Source of the DNA: Zygaena filipendulae
Taxonomy: Eukaryota > Arthropoda > Insecta > Lepidoptera > Zygaenidae
DNA length: 64,000 nucleotides
NCBI GenBank assembly: GCA_907165275.2
Contig: OU015650.1
Location: 6,106,001-6,170,000, forward strand
Reading direction: 5' to 3'
The notes beneath the pieces were generated by a model, which saw nothing but the letters and a program-made list of their open reading frames with translations, was not told the origin of the DNA and did no database searches. Made by a program: the position numbers and the translations under genes. Positions 25,771-38,100 of the stretch are shown piece after piece; position 1 is the stretch's first letter; every line of letters begins with the position of its first letter.

Positions 25771-26024
25771 TTAGTCCGTCTTTTAGAAAATTAAAAAACG
25801 TATTTTTTGCTTTTTCAAATAAATTAAAATATACAGAGATAAAGCACATTAAAGTTTAGGGTGAAGGGGTCGTGACGTCACTAACCGCAAAACCGCCATA
25901 CAAACTGTCAGAATAGTGACGTCACGCGAAATTTCAACTCAATATATCGCCGTTATTTTTTGATTACGTAAAAAAAGAAAAAATACGTGTCCAATATTTT
26001 TTAATAATCTACAAGACGGACTAA
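25771..26024. mobile_element. MITE with paired CRE octamers
   Basis: Terminal inverted repeats TTAGTCCGTCTTTTAGAAAA (left) and the complement of TTAGTCCGTCTTGTAGATTA (right) bound 254 bp. The centre holds an inverted pair, CGTGACGTCACTA (25871-25883) and TAGTGACGTCACG (25914-25926), each with the cAMP-response octamer TGACGTCA. No ORF. Confidence 0.7.
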
Positions 26025-26659
26025 AAAATAAAAATTAGTCAACATGCCCATTGTCGGGTGAACAATAAATCCACATTCGCATAAATACAATATTTTATAA
26101 TAGGTATTATCTGTATGATCAAAAACCAGGGCTCATACATTTATCTAATATCGAAGAAACGTCAAAATTTCAATAACTCTACATTAATCTCAGCATTCGT
26201 TTAGATACTGTAAAGCAGAAACTTGAATGTTTTCCTAGACTACTGTGGATTTATTTTATAAATCTTATACGTAGATACATTGAGACTGAGGAATTATTAA
26301 TGCATAATACATTAAGGTAAAAATACGCTTTTCCCGGCCAACGCAGGCAAGAGTTACATTGCAGCCGCGCACTCGCCCGCGACGTTATTTTTCTCTATAG
26401 CGATTGTGATCTCTTATTGGTTCTCATAAGTGACTTTCTTTTATTCATCGCTTAAAATAAACAGTTTATACCATTTAGTTTCCTTCATTTATGAGGTTTT
26501 CTTAGTTATAAAAAATATAGATAAAACTATACCTAGATAATAAGTTACTATGATATTTTAATAAACTGCATGAAACAACGAATCAATATTTATTTTCAAC
26601 TTGCACGTATTATCTTTTAAACATAATTAGTTAATTGTTTTTGTCTTTAATTGCAGTTC

Positions 26660-27190
26660 TACTGGCTATTCCAGCTGTTTCACCAGAGTTAGGTAATATC
26701 GGAAATCCCGCGTGAGACTTCACGGATAGCAAGTAACCTATGCCCTTTTCTATACGCCCTGACAACGTGTATGCAAAATTTTATGATGGTCGCTTGAGTA
26801 GTTAAGTCTTGAAATGGTAACAGACAAACATACAAACTTATTTACAGAGTTACTTTCGCATTTTTATCTATTACTAGCTGTTTCCCGCGGGTTCACCCTC
26901 GTTAGTTTCGGAGATCCTGCGGGTATTCGGAGATAAGAGTACTCACTACCCTATTTTTTTTTCTGTACCTGCCCTTAACCACGTGTAGGTGTATGCAAAA
27001 TTGAATGTAGTTTCTTCCACGTTTATTTCGAAATTCCCGCGGAAATTTCGGGATAAAAAGTAGCCTATGTCCTTTTCTGTACCCGTGACAACATGTATGC
27101 AAATTTTCTGGTGATCGGTTGAGCCGTTTAGCCGTGAAAGCATAACGAACAAACAAACAAACTCACTTTCGCATTTATAATATTAGTAAG
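26660..27190 (+). repeat. two CCCGCGG-family repeats, one near complete
   Basis: The second copy (26876-27190) shows the family's full order: CTAGCTGTTTCCCGCGGGTT head, AATTCCCGCGG core, GGGATAAAAAGTAGCCTATG, CTTTTCTGTACC, ACAACATGTATGCAAATTTT, GGTGATCGGTTGAGCCG, GTGAAAGCATAACGAACAAA and the CATTTATAATATTAGTA end. The copy at 26660-26875 is more diverged. There is no RT or other coding region and copies occur in both orientations. I take it for a SINE or the 3' tail of a LINE; I cannot assign the class from sequence alone. Confidence 0.75.
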
Positions 27191-27195
27191 AATTA

Positions 27196-28436
27196 GCATG
27201 AATGGAAAAATAAATGTTTACACTTCACGAGCTGTTTTTATTCGTCGGACCATTAAAAAGCAATAAAATAACTAAAATTATATCAGCTTACAGTTAATAA
27301 AACTAATTTTAAAAGTTCAATTTATATATCGTAGAAGGACGGTTGTTTAAATAACGACCATAAGTATCCAAACATGTTTAAATACAAATTTTTCATGTTA
27401 GACAAAGTTAATAATAACAAATTACGTTATGCATAAAGCTGTTTTTTTCAAAGAATAATACCTTCGTGTTTTGGTAGATAGGACGCCGCGCAAACGCACA
27501 AGGGCACGGTTGAAATCCGGTAAGGTCGTTTGCGTATTTAGATATATATCTACAATATTATGACGTATAGTGTAGTTAATAGTAACAGATGGGAAAGATC
27601 CGTTCATTGTCGTAGAACTTGTATATTTTGTTAAAACTGTTGCCTACGGACTCGAATCATCTAGTGTGCGGAGGAACTTATGAAAGTTTAGGTACTCACA
27701 CTATTTTGTAAATTATTTGTAAAAATGAATGAATAAATAAATAATAATAATAACAATTTATTATGACTGCTAGTGAAAGATTATAGCATTTAAAAATGGG
27801 TATTAGAATCCTTTTTTCGTATGTAGTATGTAGATCTACTTACCAAGGTAAGTACTTACATAGGTAATATCAAGTTGTAGAATTTACGGCCATTTTCCAA
27901 AATCCATACTAATGGCGTACCTTTCATAGTACCTACATTAATATGTTTTCAGAATATGGCTGAGATATGCGGGAAAGTGCAGTTCCGTACTAAACACGTG
28001 ATTTTAGCCTTTGATATGGAATTTGCAAATATTTCACACAAATACACAATAAAGTGTACCGCCGGTATATCCACATAAGTACGTAATATTTTCAACAAGA
28101 CTCAGTACTTTATAAGCAATTGTTGCTAGAGATCAAGGAAACTGACAATTTACACATTTAGATGTCTAACATACCTATAGGTACATATATACCTACGTAA
28201 AGTAAGAATATCTGAGCATAAGGATATTACCAACTAAGACAAACAAAAGTGTAGACCAAGGTCAATAATGTTTATAAGACAATCTATAGGTACACAAACC
28301 CGACATCTTATATTACCTGTATACTCATATACTTTGCGGTAGCAGCATGCGCGGAATCTCAACGACATGTCGCATCTGTATCCACTAACCAGCATGTTAA
28401 TCGTAGTTTGAAAATGACATCATTCAGAGGTCGGCC
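27196..28436. other. spacer upstream of the EndoU-like gene
   Basis: No exon supported. TAA/AATAA microsatellite at 27729-27750. It forms the proximal part of the head-to-head interval between the proline-rich gene and the EndoU-like gene. Confidence 0.5.
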
Positions 28437-28466
28437 ACTATCGCATTTGGTACCAAATGCGATAGT
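28437..28466. repeat. perfect 30-bp palindrome before a start codon
   Basis: Arms ACTATCGCATTTGGT and ACCAAATGCGATAGT meet with no spacer at GGTACC. It ends 76 bp before the ATG at 28543. A second inverted pair, GCACTAG (28475-28481) and CTAGTGC (28493-28499), follows at once. In a 5' UTR this would fold into a strong hairpin; in promoter DNA it could be a dimer binding site. Confidence 0.85.
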
Positions 28467-28542
28467 ACGAAGTGGCACTAGCGCAGAGATCACTAGTGCG
28501 TCGCAATCGCGCTGGACATCGTACTAAAATCACGTTTAAAAA

Positions 28543-31500
28543 ATGCGGCTTACTATTGTGTTTCTCCTTTGTTTGGCGGCATGTCACGCTGATGACTTCG
28601 CCCATGCTGCTGGCCAGATCTTCAATAACATTCTGCCGAATATCATCAGCAATCAGGTGACACACCAGAACGGAAACACAGCTGGCAACACAATCCAACA
28701 GATCGGCACTGTTGTCGGTGGAGTGGTGGACTACAGTAAGACAAAGAGCTACGAAGACCTCCTGCGCCAGGCGCAAGGTGCAACCAACGACGAGGATTTG
28801 TTGCGACTCAGCGAGGAGATGTTCAACGCTGACATCAACAACGCATTCAATTTCATCCAAGTCAAACTGCAAGCAAAGACCAGCGCGATTTCAAAGGATG
28901 ACTTAGCACCCGACAAGTAAGTAGATATATAGTTACTTACATACTTGTGTATAGTTACTTCCTGAATACCTTATTTTTTTTTAAAGACTTCTACACTATA
29001 TCTACTAATCTATTTTTTTTTTCATTCCGGACGGTATAGTAAAAATGTTTATCATAGGTTACCATAAAGAACGCCCCAAATCTTCGATGATGTTTTCGTC
29101 ACTTCACATTTAATCAAAAATTAGATAATATAGGACATTTTAACTATGTATTTATAAATTTGGATCTATCGAGTATCCTACCTATCTACTTATCTCAAAA
29201 GAGATGAAACATCATTTGAATGAACACATCTCTAGCGGTTTTTTAAAGTAACTCTAAATTGTATCTAACTATGTTAAAAACCTACTCTTTCCGCGTCCGA
29301 GACGAGAAAAATCACGTCCTGTATACTTTTACATAGTATATAAGTACGACTACTTATATACCTAATATATTCTGCGCATATACCGTAACATTTACTTAAA
29401 AGAAATATTTTGTTAAATATTTTTATAGGGCAATCTTAAATTAAATTCTAAAGTAAGTACCTAAATTTTAAAAAATTAACACCATTTCCTTCTAGTTTGC
29501 TTAATGTTCCCGAGAATGTGTGGAACGGCCCTACCATCCGACCATTTGTGGCTCTCTTCGACAATTACCATAAGAACGTCATCCGACCTGAATTCTCTAC
29601 ACCCAGCGTGAGTACCTACTATTCATTCTATTTGTAAAAGGTTTACAAACTCATCATATTATGTAATTACATTTGAAATAATATAATGCCTAATTAATGC
29701 TTAATTGCAAACTTTTATACATTTTAGGAAGAAACCGAACAGGTTACATATATCAATACCATCTTAGCAACCGGCCCTATCAGGAGTCTAATTTCTTTCC
29801 TAGTGAATAAAGGTCAGTACAGCATATTTATTACAACGGGTTCCAGTAGTTAGTAAGCATAGTGGATTATTATTATTATTATAGCAGCTGCAGTGAGTAA
29901 TAACAATTATTATTTTTCTGTTCATGCCTTAGGTAGGTACCTACTTATGTACAATGTGCACACACAGTAAAAGACACAATATTTACAAAATACATAAGGC
30001 GACCTGTATTGCTGAAAGCAATTTTGCATAGGCAGCCTCCTCCGGTAGGGAGAGAAGTAAAAAGAAAGGTAGATAGTGCGGCATTAATAACTGCATAATA
30101 CATTACAATAATAACAAAAATATATAAATACTGATATATAGATACGAGAAAGAATAGAAACTACGTAAACTTACAACATACAGATACTTATACGTAAAAT
30201 AATTGTACACTAAAACAATAAACAATACATAATTCTACTATATATAATAGAATACGAATTTTATGTGCTAACTAGAAAGTCAGATAGTGTTCCTTCAATA
30301 GCTCCCTGAATATATCCAGCGAACGAGCAGCCCTGATAGGCACAGGTAGGGAATTCCAAAGCCGTGCGGCTCGAACAGTGAAGGAATAATCATAGAAATT
30401 AGAGGAATGGATAGGTAAGGAAAGACAAGTTATCGGATGAACGAAGGGAGAGGCTATGGGAGGAAGAGTGGAATTGGAAACGTTCTTTGAGGTAGAATGG
30501 AGTTTTAGGGATAAATAGCACAGAGTACAAGAGGGAAAGGATATGTAAGTTAATATGTCGCAGTGACTTATTAAGAACAGCGATTTCATTCAAACCCTTG
30601 AAGTTTCACGAAGTTACTAACGTCGCATGTTCCAACAGTTTGTTTACCTGCGCCGTGCAGTACTTTTTTCAGAATAAATGGAAATGTCCGCGGGATACAA
30701 AACGCTTCTTACGAACTGGTTAAAATGGGAGCCCGCCGATGATACCCTCATACGCAATGTAACATGACGTCAACAATAGTTGATCCTTCACAGGTCTGAC
30801 ACAGCTGAACGACTACAACGAGCAAGTGCAGCTATTCAAGAAGATCTGGTTCACCAAGTACGCGCGCCACTGGACCGGGCTGTGCAAGTGCAGCTGCGCC
30901 TTCGAGAACGTGTTTATGGCCGAGCTCAAGTCGGATACTGTGCTCGGTAAGAACAAGAGACACTTGCACCAAATAGTACTGTTACATTACACTCTGCGCC
31001 CCTTAGCTAACTTCAAACCTATACCCACGCCCCATCACATAAGTATGCTTAGAGGTGACAGCAGTGGAGGCTGTTACTTCTGTATGTATGGATGGTATGT
31101 TGGACATTCCTCCTCCAACATCCTAGTAACCATCTTGGTTGTAAGAATCGAAACATGGGAAAGGTGCGCCCCACACACGTAACCCTACACTATATTTTTC
31201 GCTCCTAACCCGCTCTTTTAGCGGCCACTCTTCCCTTCTCGTGTTCGACACAGCACGAGGTGAAACTTCACCACCGCTCGCACCGGACTTGAATTCTGAA
31301 CTCAAGGTTCGTCGCTCGCCGTGTCCCACACCATGTGCGCAAAAACCGGCCAACTGTAGTAATAGAGAGTCATATCAGTTGGTTTGTATGGTGTCCCAAC
31401 TCACAGGTGTAGTAAGAACAAAAGATATTTGAACATCAAAACCGGTGGTTTTAATATTTATAATATCATTGCTCAAACCACAGATACAATCCTTGGTCTC

Positions 31501-32689
31501 GATGACTTGACACAACTCAAGTTCGTAGATACTTAGGTCGTCTTTCTCTCTTATGGAGTGGTTACGACAGTTTGCATTAAAATATTATGCGTGTTTTTGT
31601 TGTTGCTCGTTGGAGACGTACAAAGTCTTAGTACCTAAGAACCACAACAAAACCAAAAATGTGATATAATAGTATGTAAGCCAACCCATTTTTTTCTGGT
31701 GTGTAACCGGTTGGCACTTATTTATCTGCACACAGGTCTGCACAGTTGGCTATTTTTCGCTAAACGCGAACTGGACCATAAAGCCAACTACTTGGGCCAC
31801 ATAGACAAGCTAGATCTTTCAGGCGTAAGTAACAATTTGCTGTTATTAAACAAATATTCACTTCTTGCTTTAACCAAAGGAATATGTTTAGTTGCAATGG
31901 CAGAATTTTATCAATTGTTTCTAGCATGCAATGAGAATAAGCTCGTGAACAGTGATATACACCTATCTGTTAAAAATGGTGGACGGTACTTTTAAGTTTT
32001 TTTTAATAATTTAGCCGAGAGGACAAACTAATACAATACTAGGGTCGTACGACCAGGTACTTACCTGATCTCGAGTCCCTTAGGCGCAATAAATTTATAT
32101 TTTAGTTCAGCTTTGCTCAGATGTTTAGATCCCTTTTCAATATTCATTAGATTTCTCCAATCTATATAAATTCTATATAAGAGATAGAGTTTATATAAAC
32201 GGTCGTTTCTGCTATGTCGATTTCATGTTTAGAGTTAAATCTGTTTCCGCCGAGCCATTTTTTCAAGAGCGGGAGCAGATATTATAATAGCCGCAGTGTG
32301 CTAAATCTGGAGAATACAGATGTGAAAGCAATTGCTGTGAATCCTAATTTAAGTTTTGCTACGGCGACGATACATCGTAAAATATACCTAATTATTTGTA
32401 AGATATTTTTTTCTAGTAAATTTATGTAAAAGAATTAATTTCTTATTTCCAGAAAGGACTGATCCTGAAACAACACTCTGTGTTGAGTGATACTAAAGAC
32501 GCCCCCGAAGTCACCATGTTCGTGGGCACATCACCTGAGTTGGAGACCGCTCTGTACACGCTCTGCTTCTTGACACGCCCCGACAGGCCTTGCAGGCTCC
32601 GATACAACAATATACCGTTCACAATCCAGACAAAAACGATCAGAGCTGAAAACATTCCCGTCATAGATACCGCTTATCCAACTTTCTAA
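28543..32689 (+). CDS. secreted EndoU-domain protein, catalytic residues lost
   Basis: Six exons: 28543-28916, 29496-29607, 29728-29812, 30794-30946, 31736-31824, 32453-32689. Phases agree throughout and give 349 residues. MRLTIVFLLCLAACHA is a signal peptide. The EndoU (XendoU/PP11) fold is clear: LSEEMFNADINNAF, ENVWNGPTIRPFVALFDNY, GLHSWLFFAKRE and FVGTSPELETALYTLCF. The family's first catalytic histidine (FEHVF) is asparagine here: FENVF, codon AAC at 30907-30909. The position of the catalytic lysine before the FVGTSPE motif aligns with alanine. The second histidine (GLHSW) is kept. CKCSC precedes FENVF. Introns match the paralogue at 45525-50181 in position and phase, but the long linker is absent. 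Probably a secreted pseudoenzyme; RNA binding is possible but inferred. Confidence 0.9.
29930..30600 (-). mobile_element. LINE 3' fragment in EndoU-like intron
   Basis: The minus strand is open over 30272-30589 and ends RAARLWNSLPVPIRAARSLD, then IFRELLKEHYLTF. This is the C-terminal signature of CR1/L2-like reverse transcriptase ORFs, comparable with [20 protein letters not shown] in the LINE at 36785-38511. The 3' UTR extends down to about 29930. The RT core is missing, so this is a 5'-truncated copy of a different subfamily. It lies antisense in intron 3 of the host gene. Confidence 0.75.
30960..31430. repeat. probable unclassified insertion in intron 4
   Basis: This intron portion is markedly GC-richer than its neighbours, with open frames on both strands that have no splice support (for example 31123-31353 minus). 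Blocks such as GTGTGGGGCGCACCTTTCCC (minus strand) have the look of an inserted repeat. I cannot name the family. Confidence 0.3.
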
Positions 32690-35128
32690 AATTTATAGAT
32701 ACAAAGTTCACATCTTCGTCTTAACATGTTATTAGAAGCTCTCTGACAGTTATATTCAAACACTAGCTATTATAAAATATTAATTTCTAGGATGGCTATT
32801 TTTGCTAAAACGCATTCCTTTAGTAATTATCTCAAAAAGTCATTAATAGATAAACTGCCTACTAGATAACTACTATTGGCAGAAGATAACTACTACTTAC
32901 ATAAATAAAGTTCATGACCTATTTGACAAACTCAGATTGGTTGCACTTACCTACGTTTGTAACAGATGTGATAAATAGATATTTCGTAATTATATTTTAG
33001 TTTGATTCTAATTAAATATATAGGAAAGTGACATATTTTGAGGCATAATAAAAGCATCCATAACTTTAAAGACATTTATTTGAACTTTTTTCAATTGTAT
33101 AATCACGCAACTTTCGAATTCGATTGCAGGTCCTGTGCTGATTTCAGAACTTTTAAAATAATAACAATACAGAATAAGGTGCGATACAGGAGTAAAATAA
33201 GCGCTTTAAAATAGATCAGAGTAATGAATAGTAGAACAGGGTAAATACTAATTTTTGACAATAATACTGCAGCTTTTAAGTTTACATAAAAAGGGCCGCA
33301 TATCTATAAAAATTATAGTAAAAACATTACTATCCACCCTTTTCTACATATTGTACTATCGATTTATTTTAATTGAAATATCATAAAACTTACAAGGTTT
33401 GATTTTTTGCGAGTGGGGCGGCCTAGTTTCACTCCTCTTACCAAGCCTCTTACCAAAAAATATTTTGCTGTGTATAATTATCTTGATGTACTACTATCGA
33501 TAACACAGGTAAAAATATACCTAAATATTTTCAGGGTTTGTTTCTTAACATTCTACAAAACTAGCAAATATACATATATCTATTAAATGCGATGATATTT
33601 TACACGACCGTAAAATACAAGTTTATCAGCAAGCAGGCACCCATAATCTACTATATTATCTTACACAGCTCAGACAACCTATTTTTAACATCAATATAAG
33701 CAATGTTGTTTCAACAGATTTTTTCCATACACTTTTACAAGGAATGATGAAGGGTGTGTTTTTTTTTAATAATTTAGGTTGAAAGAATTAGTGTTGAGTG
33801 TAAATAGTCCAAAAATTGCTTCTACTATTTAATTATTGTGGCACAGTTTTAGCTAAAGTACAATGTACATCAACTTTATCACACAACGCGTACTATTCTA
33901 ACTATAAAATTATTCTACATTTATTCTTATCTCAGAACACAAAATACGATATGAATATTAATAATAATAACATTTCACAACACTCATTGTATATGAGATA
34001 ATACAGGTATTATTATTATTTCACCGCTTCAAACACTGTTCGTGAGAGTGAATGAGTCTTTTAAAATTTAAATAAATAAGATTTGATTTTTCAATTGTCA
34101 GATAAAGTCAGATTTTCATGTGATAATCTATTAATTTTTTTTTTTTTGCTTATTTTCGGGTTAGCATTTATCTGAGGATTGAAAAATCACTCCTGCAATA
34201 AACTTCATATAACAATAACTGAGAAAAAATCCTTAAGACTAATAAACATTGCAATATAATCCTGTAAAATACATCGCTAAAATACCTCCATCAAATTCAC
34301 TAAAATACGTGAATTAGTAAAATAGCGTCCCGCACCACATAGCTATGAGGTGTTTGGTGCATGTATAAAATAATTTTCTTGGGAGAAGAAGGAGGGACAA
34401 TTTACACGGTTTGATATGAAAATAAGACAAGATTTCGGGTTATAAAAACATCTTAATTATCTTGACCTACACACAGAGTCTATAAGTGATAACTAGAAAT
34501 ATTGAAAAGTTGTGGGTCCATGCGCTAAACACCTTACAGAGCATGGAATATGATGACAGTTCAGGGATTCTAATAGTCCCTATTAAATAAAGTTATTAAA
34601 AGGCTTTAGTAAAAATAGGAGTAGTAGGGACTAAATAAATGACTAAAATACTGAGCAAATCAATTAAAAGAGGATTAAAAAACGTTAGATGTATAAAATA
34701 CACCAGAAATAAAGGTCATCTCAAAAGTGACATATTCCTAACTTTGAATGAAGCAATAGAAGATAACAAACTTAATTTCATTCAATTACTAAAATGTCTT
34801 TTTCGTTAATACGCTTATATACATTGATTTATATTTTACAAGTATCGACTTATTTAAGGTAAAGAGAATCATTGATTAATATCAAAAATAGGTGGCAATA
34901 TTTCTGACTAGAAAGTTTTGCATGAAAATGAGCTAGAAAAACAAACGAGATAAAAATCGTTATAAGATACTCTAAAAAAAGAATAAATAACAACTAGCAA
35001 TAGGTATACAAACATAACATGATCATTTTCGTATTTTTTTAACTTATATCAGCTGCTTAACAGTCTACTATTGTATTTCCTCTTATAAACTAATGATACG
35101 CAAGTCTTATTAAATTATGAATATTATT
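32690..35128. other. spacer between EndoU-like gene and NT5DC gene
   Basis: Includes the 3' UTR of the plus-strand EndoU-like gene and probably that of the minus-strand NT5DC gene. AT-rich, with no exon recognised. Confidence 0.6.
32904..32909 (+). terminator. polyadenylation signal of EndoU-like gene
   Basis: AATAAA, 214 bp past the stop codon at 32687-32689, within ACATAAATAAAGTTC. It is the first canonical signal downstream on this strand. Confidence 0.5.
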
Positions 35129-38100
35129 TCAAACAAAATACGAGCCATATTCGTGCGGCATAACGCCACGGCGCGGATAAAATGTGTGCGTAAGTGAATA
35201 GTTGAGCAGATTGGTTATATTTGACGTGTAGATGTCGGCGAAACGGAACAACCGTCGCGAGAAGTAAGTGGGATTGTGATATGTACGGAACACGCTACCG
35301 AACTGTGGGTTGAACACCGCCTTTATTTCGTTCCTGGAACCGAGATAATAACTCCTACAATGTGACAGCGTGAAAAGCAAAGATACGTGTGTGTTATTAA
35401 AAGTAGCCAATTGAAACGTCAGAGGGAACATATTGGAGGAGCAAAAGCGCTTAGCAATTTACAAAATATAGGAACTACAGTGTAATCTGTAGATATTAAT
35501 TTTTATTCTTCAATTTTGTACTTTAACAACGCTACATTATAATTATATAAGTTTAAACGAGAGAATAGCGCCGAAAGTGCGTGCGCCATAATCAACTATA
35601 ATTTAGTTTTTATATACTTTATAGTATACTTTATCAAAGTTCGAAATTCATAATTATAACTAATGCAATGCGCATACTAGCTTCTTCAATGTCAATCTAC
35701 TATTACGACCTTTGAAAAATGGAGCAGAGTTATAAAATTTAGAAAGTAGAATATTTTAAGTTAAATAATCTAGACGTGAGAAAGTATTCTTAATAAACCT
35801 GATTAGTAAAAAGTTTATTTTTCACTCTGCTGCAGTTTAAGTCGTCCAAAAGGAACCGCCAATAAATTACTTCACGGTCATTGTATTACGATGTCGTGAT
35901 AGTGTAATTTAGGGTCGGCTCTTTACGAGTGTAAATTTTGCCAAACCTTACCCACCCTTTGGTCACAGTAGGCGTTTTAATCAATTTTGAATTTTAACGT
36001 AAATGCTTCGAAAAACTAGGTATTCGTTTTGCAGCCGAAATTCGTGGATTATGCTCACAGCTACAGCATAACCAATCCTTTAGTATAAAAAAAGAATAAT
36101 AGCAGGTTCCATACTCTGACTTTTACAAAAAAGATACAGTTACAGGATATACAATCGCATTTAATTAGAAGCAAACGTTTTCACAATTTGTCAACAATTA
36201 ATGAATCCATTTTTTTCGACTGCAAAACCAACCGATATAATGGAACGGTGTTAAGTAATAAAGCCATGCGAGGTTTCGGGACGGGCAATAAATTTTGTCA
36301 AAATTATGAATGAAGTTTCAACCTGCATATAGGAATAAAACAAAATATTGACCAACCTGAGATAGTCCCTCTCTGCCATCCATTGCCCTAGTATTTCCAG
36401 TGCTTCGGGGCTCTTGTAGTCCTGGTGGTCTTCAATCAGTTGCGTGAGCATCTGCAGCCAGTTGGCGTTCTCTTTGAACGATTGCGTGTTCAGAGTGTTT
36501 ATTTCATGCTGTTGGCAGAACAGAGTTAATTGTAATATCAGATCGTTATTAAACATCTTCAACTTTCAGGGCACAGTGTTATGGTTCAATATTGAACGTT
36601 CATTTATTGGTTTACATATTTATTTATTTAATCCTTTATTGCACGTAAAATAACAATATTAATACCTATAAAGAAAAGCAAAATGCAAATGGCGGTCTTA
36701 TCGCATAGTTGCAATCCAGTTGCAAGTGGAAGAACGAAAATACATAGAAACGGGTGGTTGCGCAACACGTTCCTCAATAATTTATTTATTTTATTTATTT
36801 AACAATTAATGCACACAGGACAACAAAAAAGGAAAAAAAAAGTATAAAAGTAATCATGTACAAGGGTCATGCTTATTCCATGTGGAATTTCTTCCAGCAG
36901 ACCCGCTACAGGAAAAGAGAAAAGAATAGGCTGATCTGGTGTGCATCTGTTCGATAGGTACAATACAATAATAATACAATAATAATAAAATAATAATACA
37001 ATAATAATACAATAATAATATACATACAAAATAATAGAACCAAATAAACATAATAATAATAACATTATCTAACTACATACCTACATAAAATTACATGACA
37101 ATATAATATATAATAACACGTAATATATAGAAATAAATACTATAACTATAAATAAATACAAAAATAAATACAATAGCTACACAGACAGTGATAGATAGTG
37201 TTCCTTGACTCGCTTTTTAAATAAAGAGATAGTCCTACAGTCACGGATTTCATGTGGCAGAGAGTTCCACAGGGCAACTGCATGGAAAGAGAAAGAGGAC
37301 GAAAAAAATTTAGTTCTATTGGAATTACCAGGTACAGATAGGCGTGTTTTGAGGTGTGACCTACAGACAGCATCAGGTGGTCGATAAAAGGAAAAGCGTT
37401 CTCGTAGGTAGGACGGGGAAGTTGGGTTATGAAGAATATTAAATAGTAGAAAAAGAATTCGAGTGTCCCTACGGTGGCGGATAGGGAGCCATTTAAGTTC
37501 CTTACGAAATTGAGAGACACGATCGAACTTTTTGAGACCAAAGATGAAGCGTATGCTGAGATTCTGCAAGCGCTCCAGTTTGTTCAGGAGTTCCTCGGTG
37601 GCATCAAGGTAACATGCGTCGGCATAATCAAGAATGGGCTGGATAAGAGACTGAGCAAGTGAGATTTTACTAAATGTGGGCAAGAAATTCTGGAGACACC
37701 TTAAAGAGTGGTAAGTATAATGTACCTTTTGACTAACAGTACCAACATGAGCGCTCCAAGTGAGGTTCGAGTCAAATGTGATACCAAGGTTTTTAGCGGT
37801 GTCGGTATAAGCTATCCGTGCACCATCCAAAAATAGAGAGGGCAAAGTAGAGAGATCGAGAGAGTTCCTTAGGTATTTACTACCTATGATCAAAGCCTGT
37901 GACTTATTCGGATTTATGCGGAGGCCGTAAGATTTAGCCCACCCACTGATGTGATCCAGGTCGTCATTCATAGCAGTAATAGCAGTAACAGCCTCAGTTA
38001 CTGGAAAATGACGATATAGCTGGAGATCGTCTGCGTAAAGATGGTATTTGGAAGAGATTACCTTGGTGACAGAGTTAATGAAAACTGAGAATAGTAAAGG

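Noticed and set aside
28438..28872. 144-codon antisense ORF over the first EndoU-like exon.
   Set aside because: It is the shadow of a well-supported plus-strand exon, starts without ATG context and ends inside the palindrome.
30826..31182. 118-codon ORF running through 30946.
   Set aside because: Only 30794-30946 is exon; the rest reads through the donor CTCG|GTAAGA into intron sequence.
36799..37065. Minus-strand ORFs rich in Tyr, Ile and Leu.
   Set aside because: Translation of the (AATAAT)n repeat and 3' UTR of the LINE.
37205..37662. Plus-strand ORFs over the LINE.
   Set aside because: Antisense shadows of the reverse transcriptase frame.
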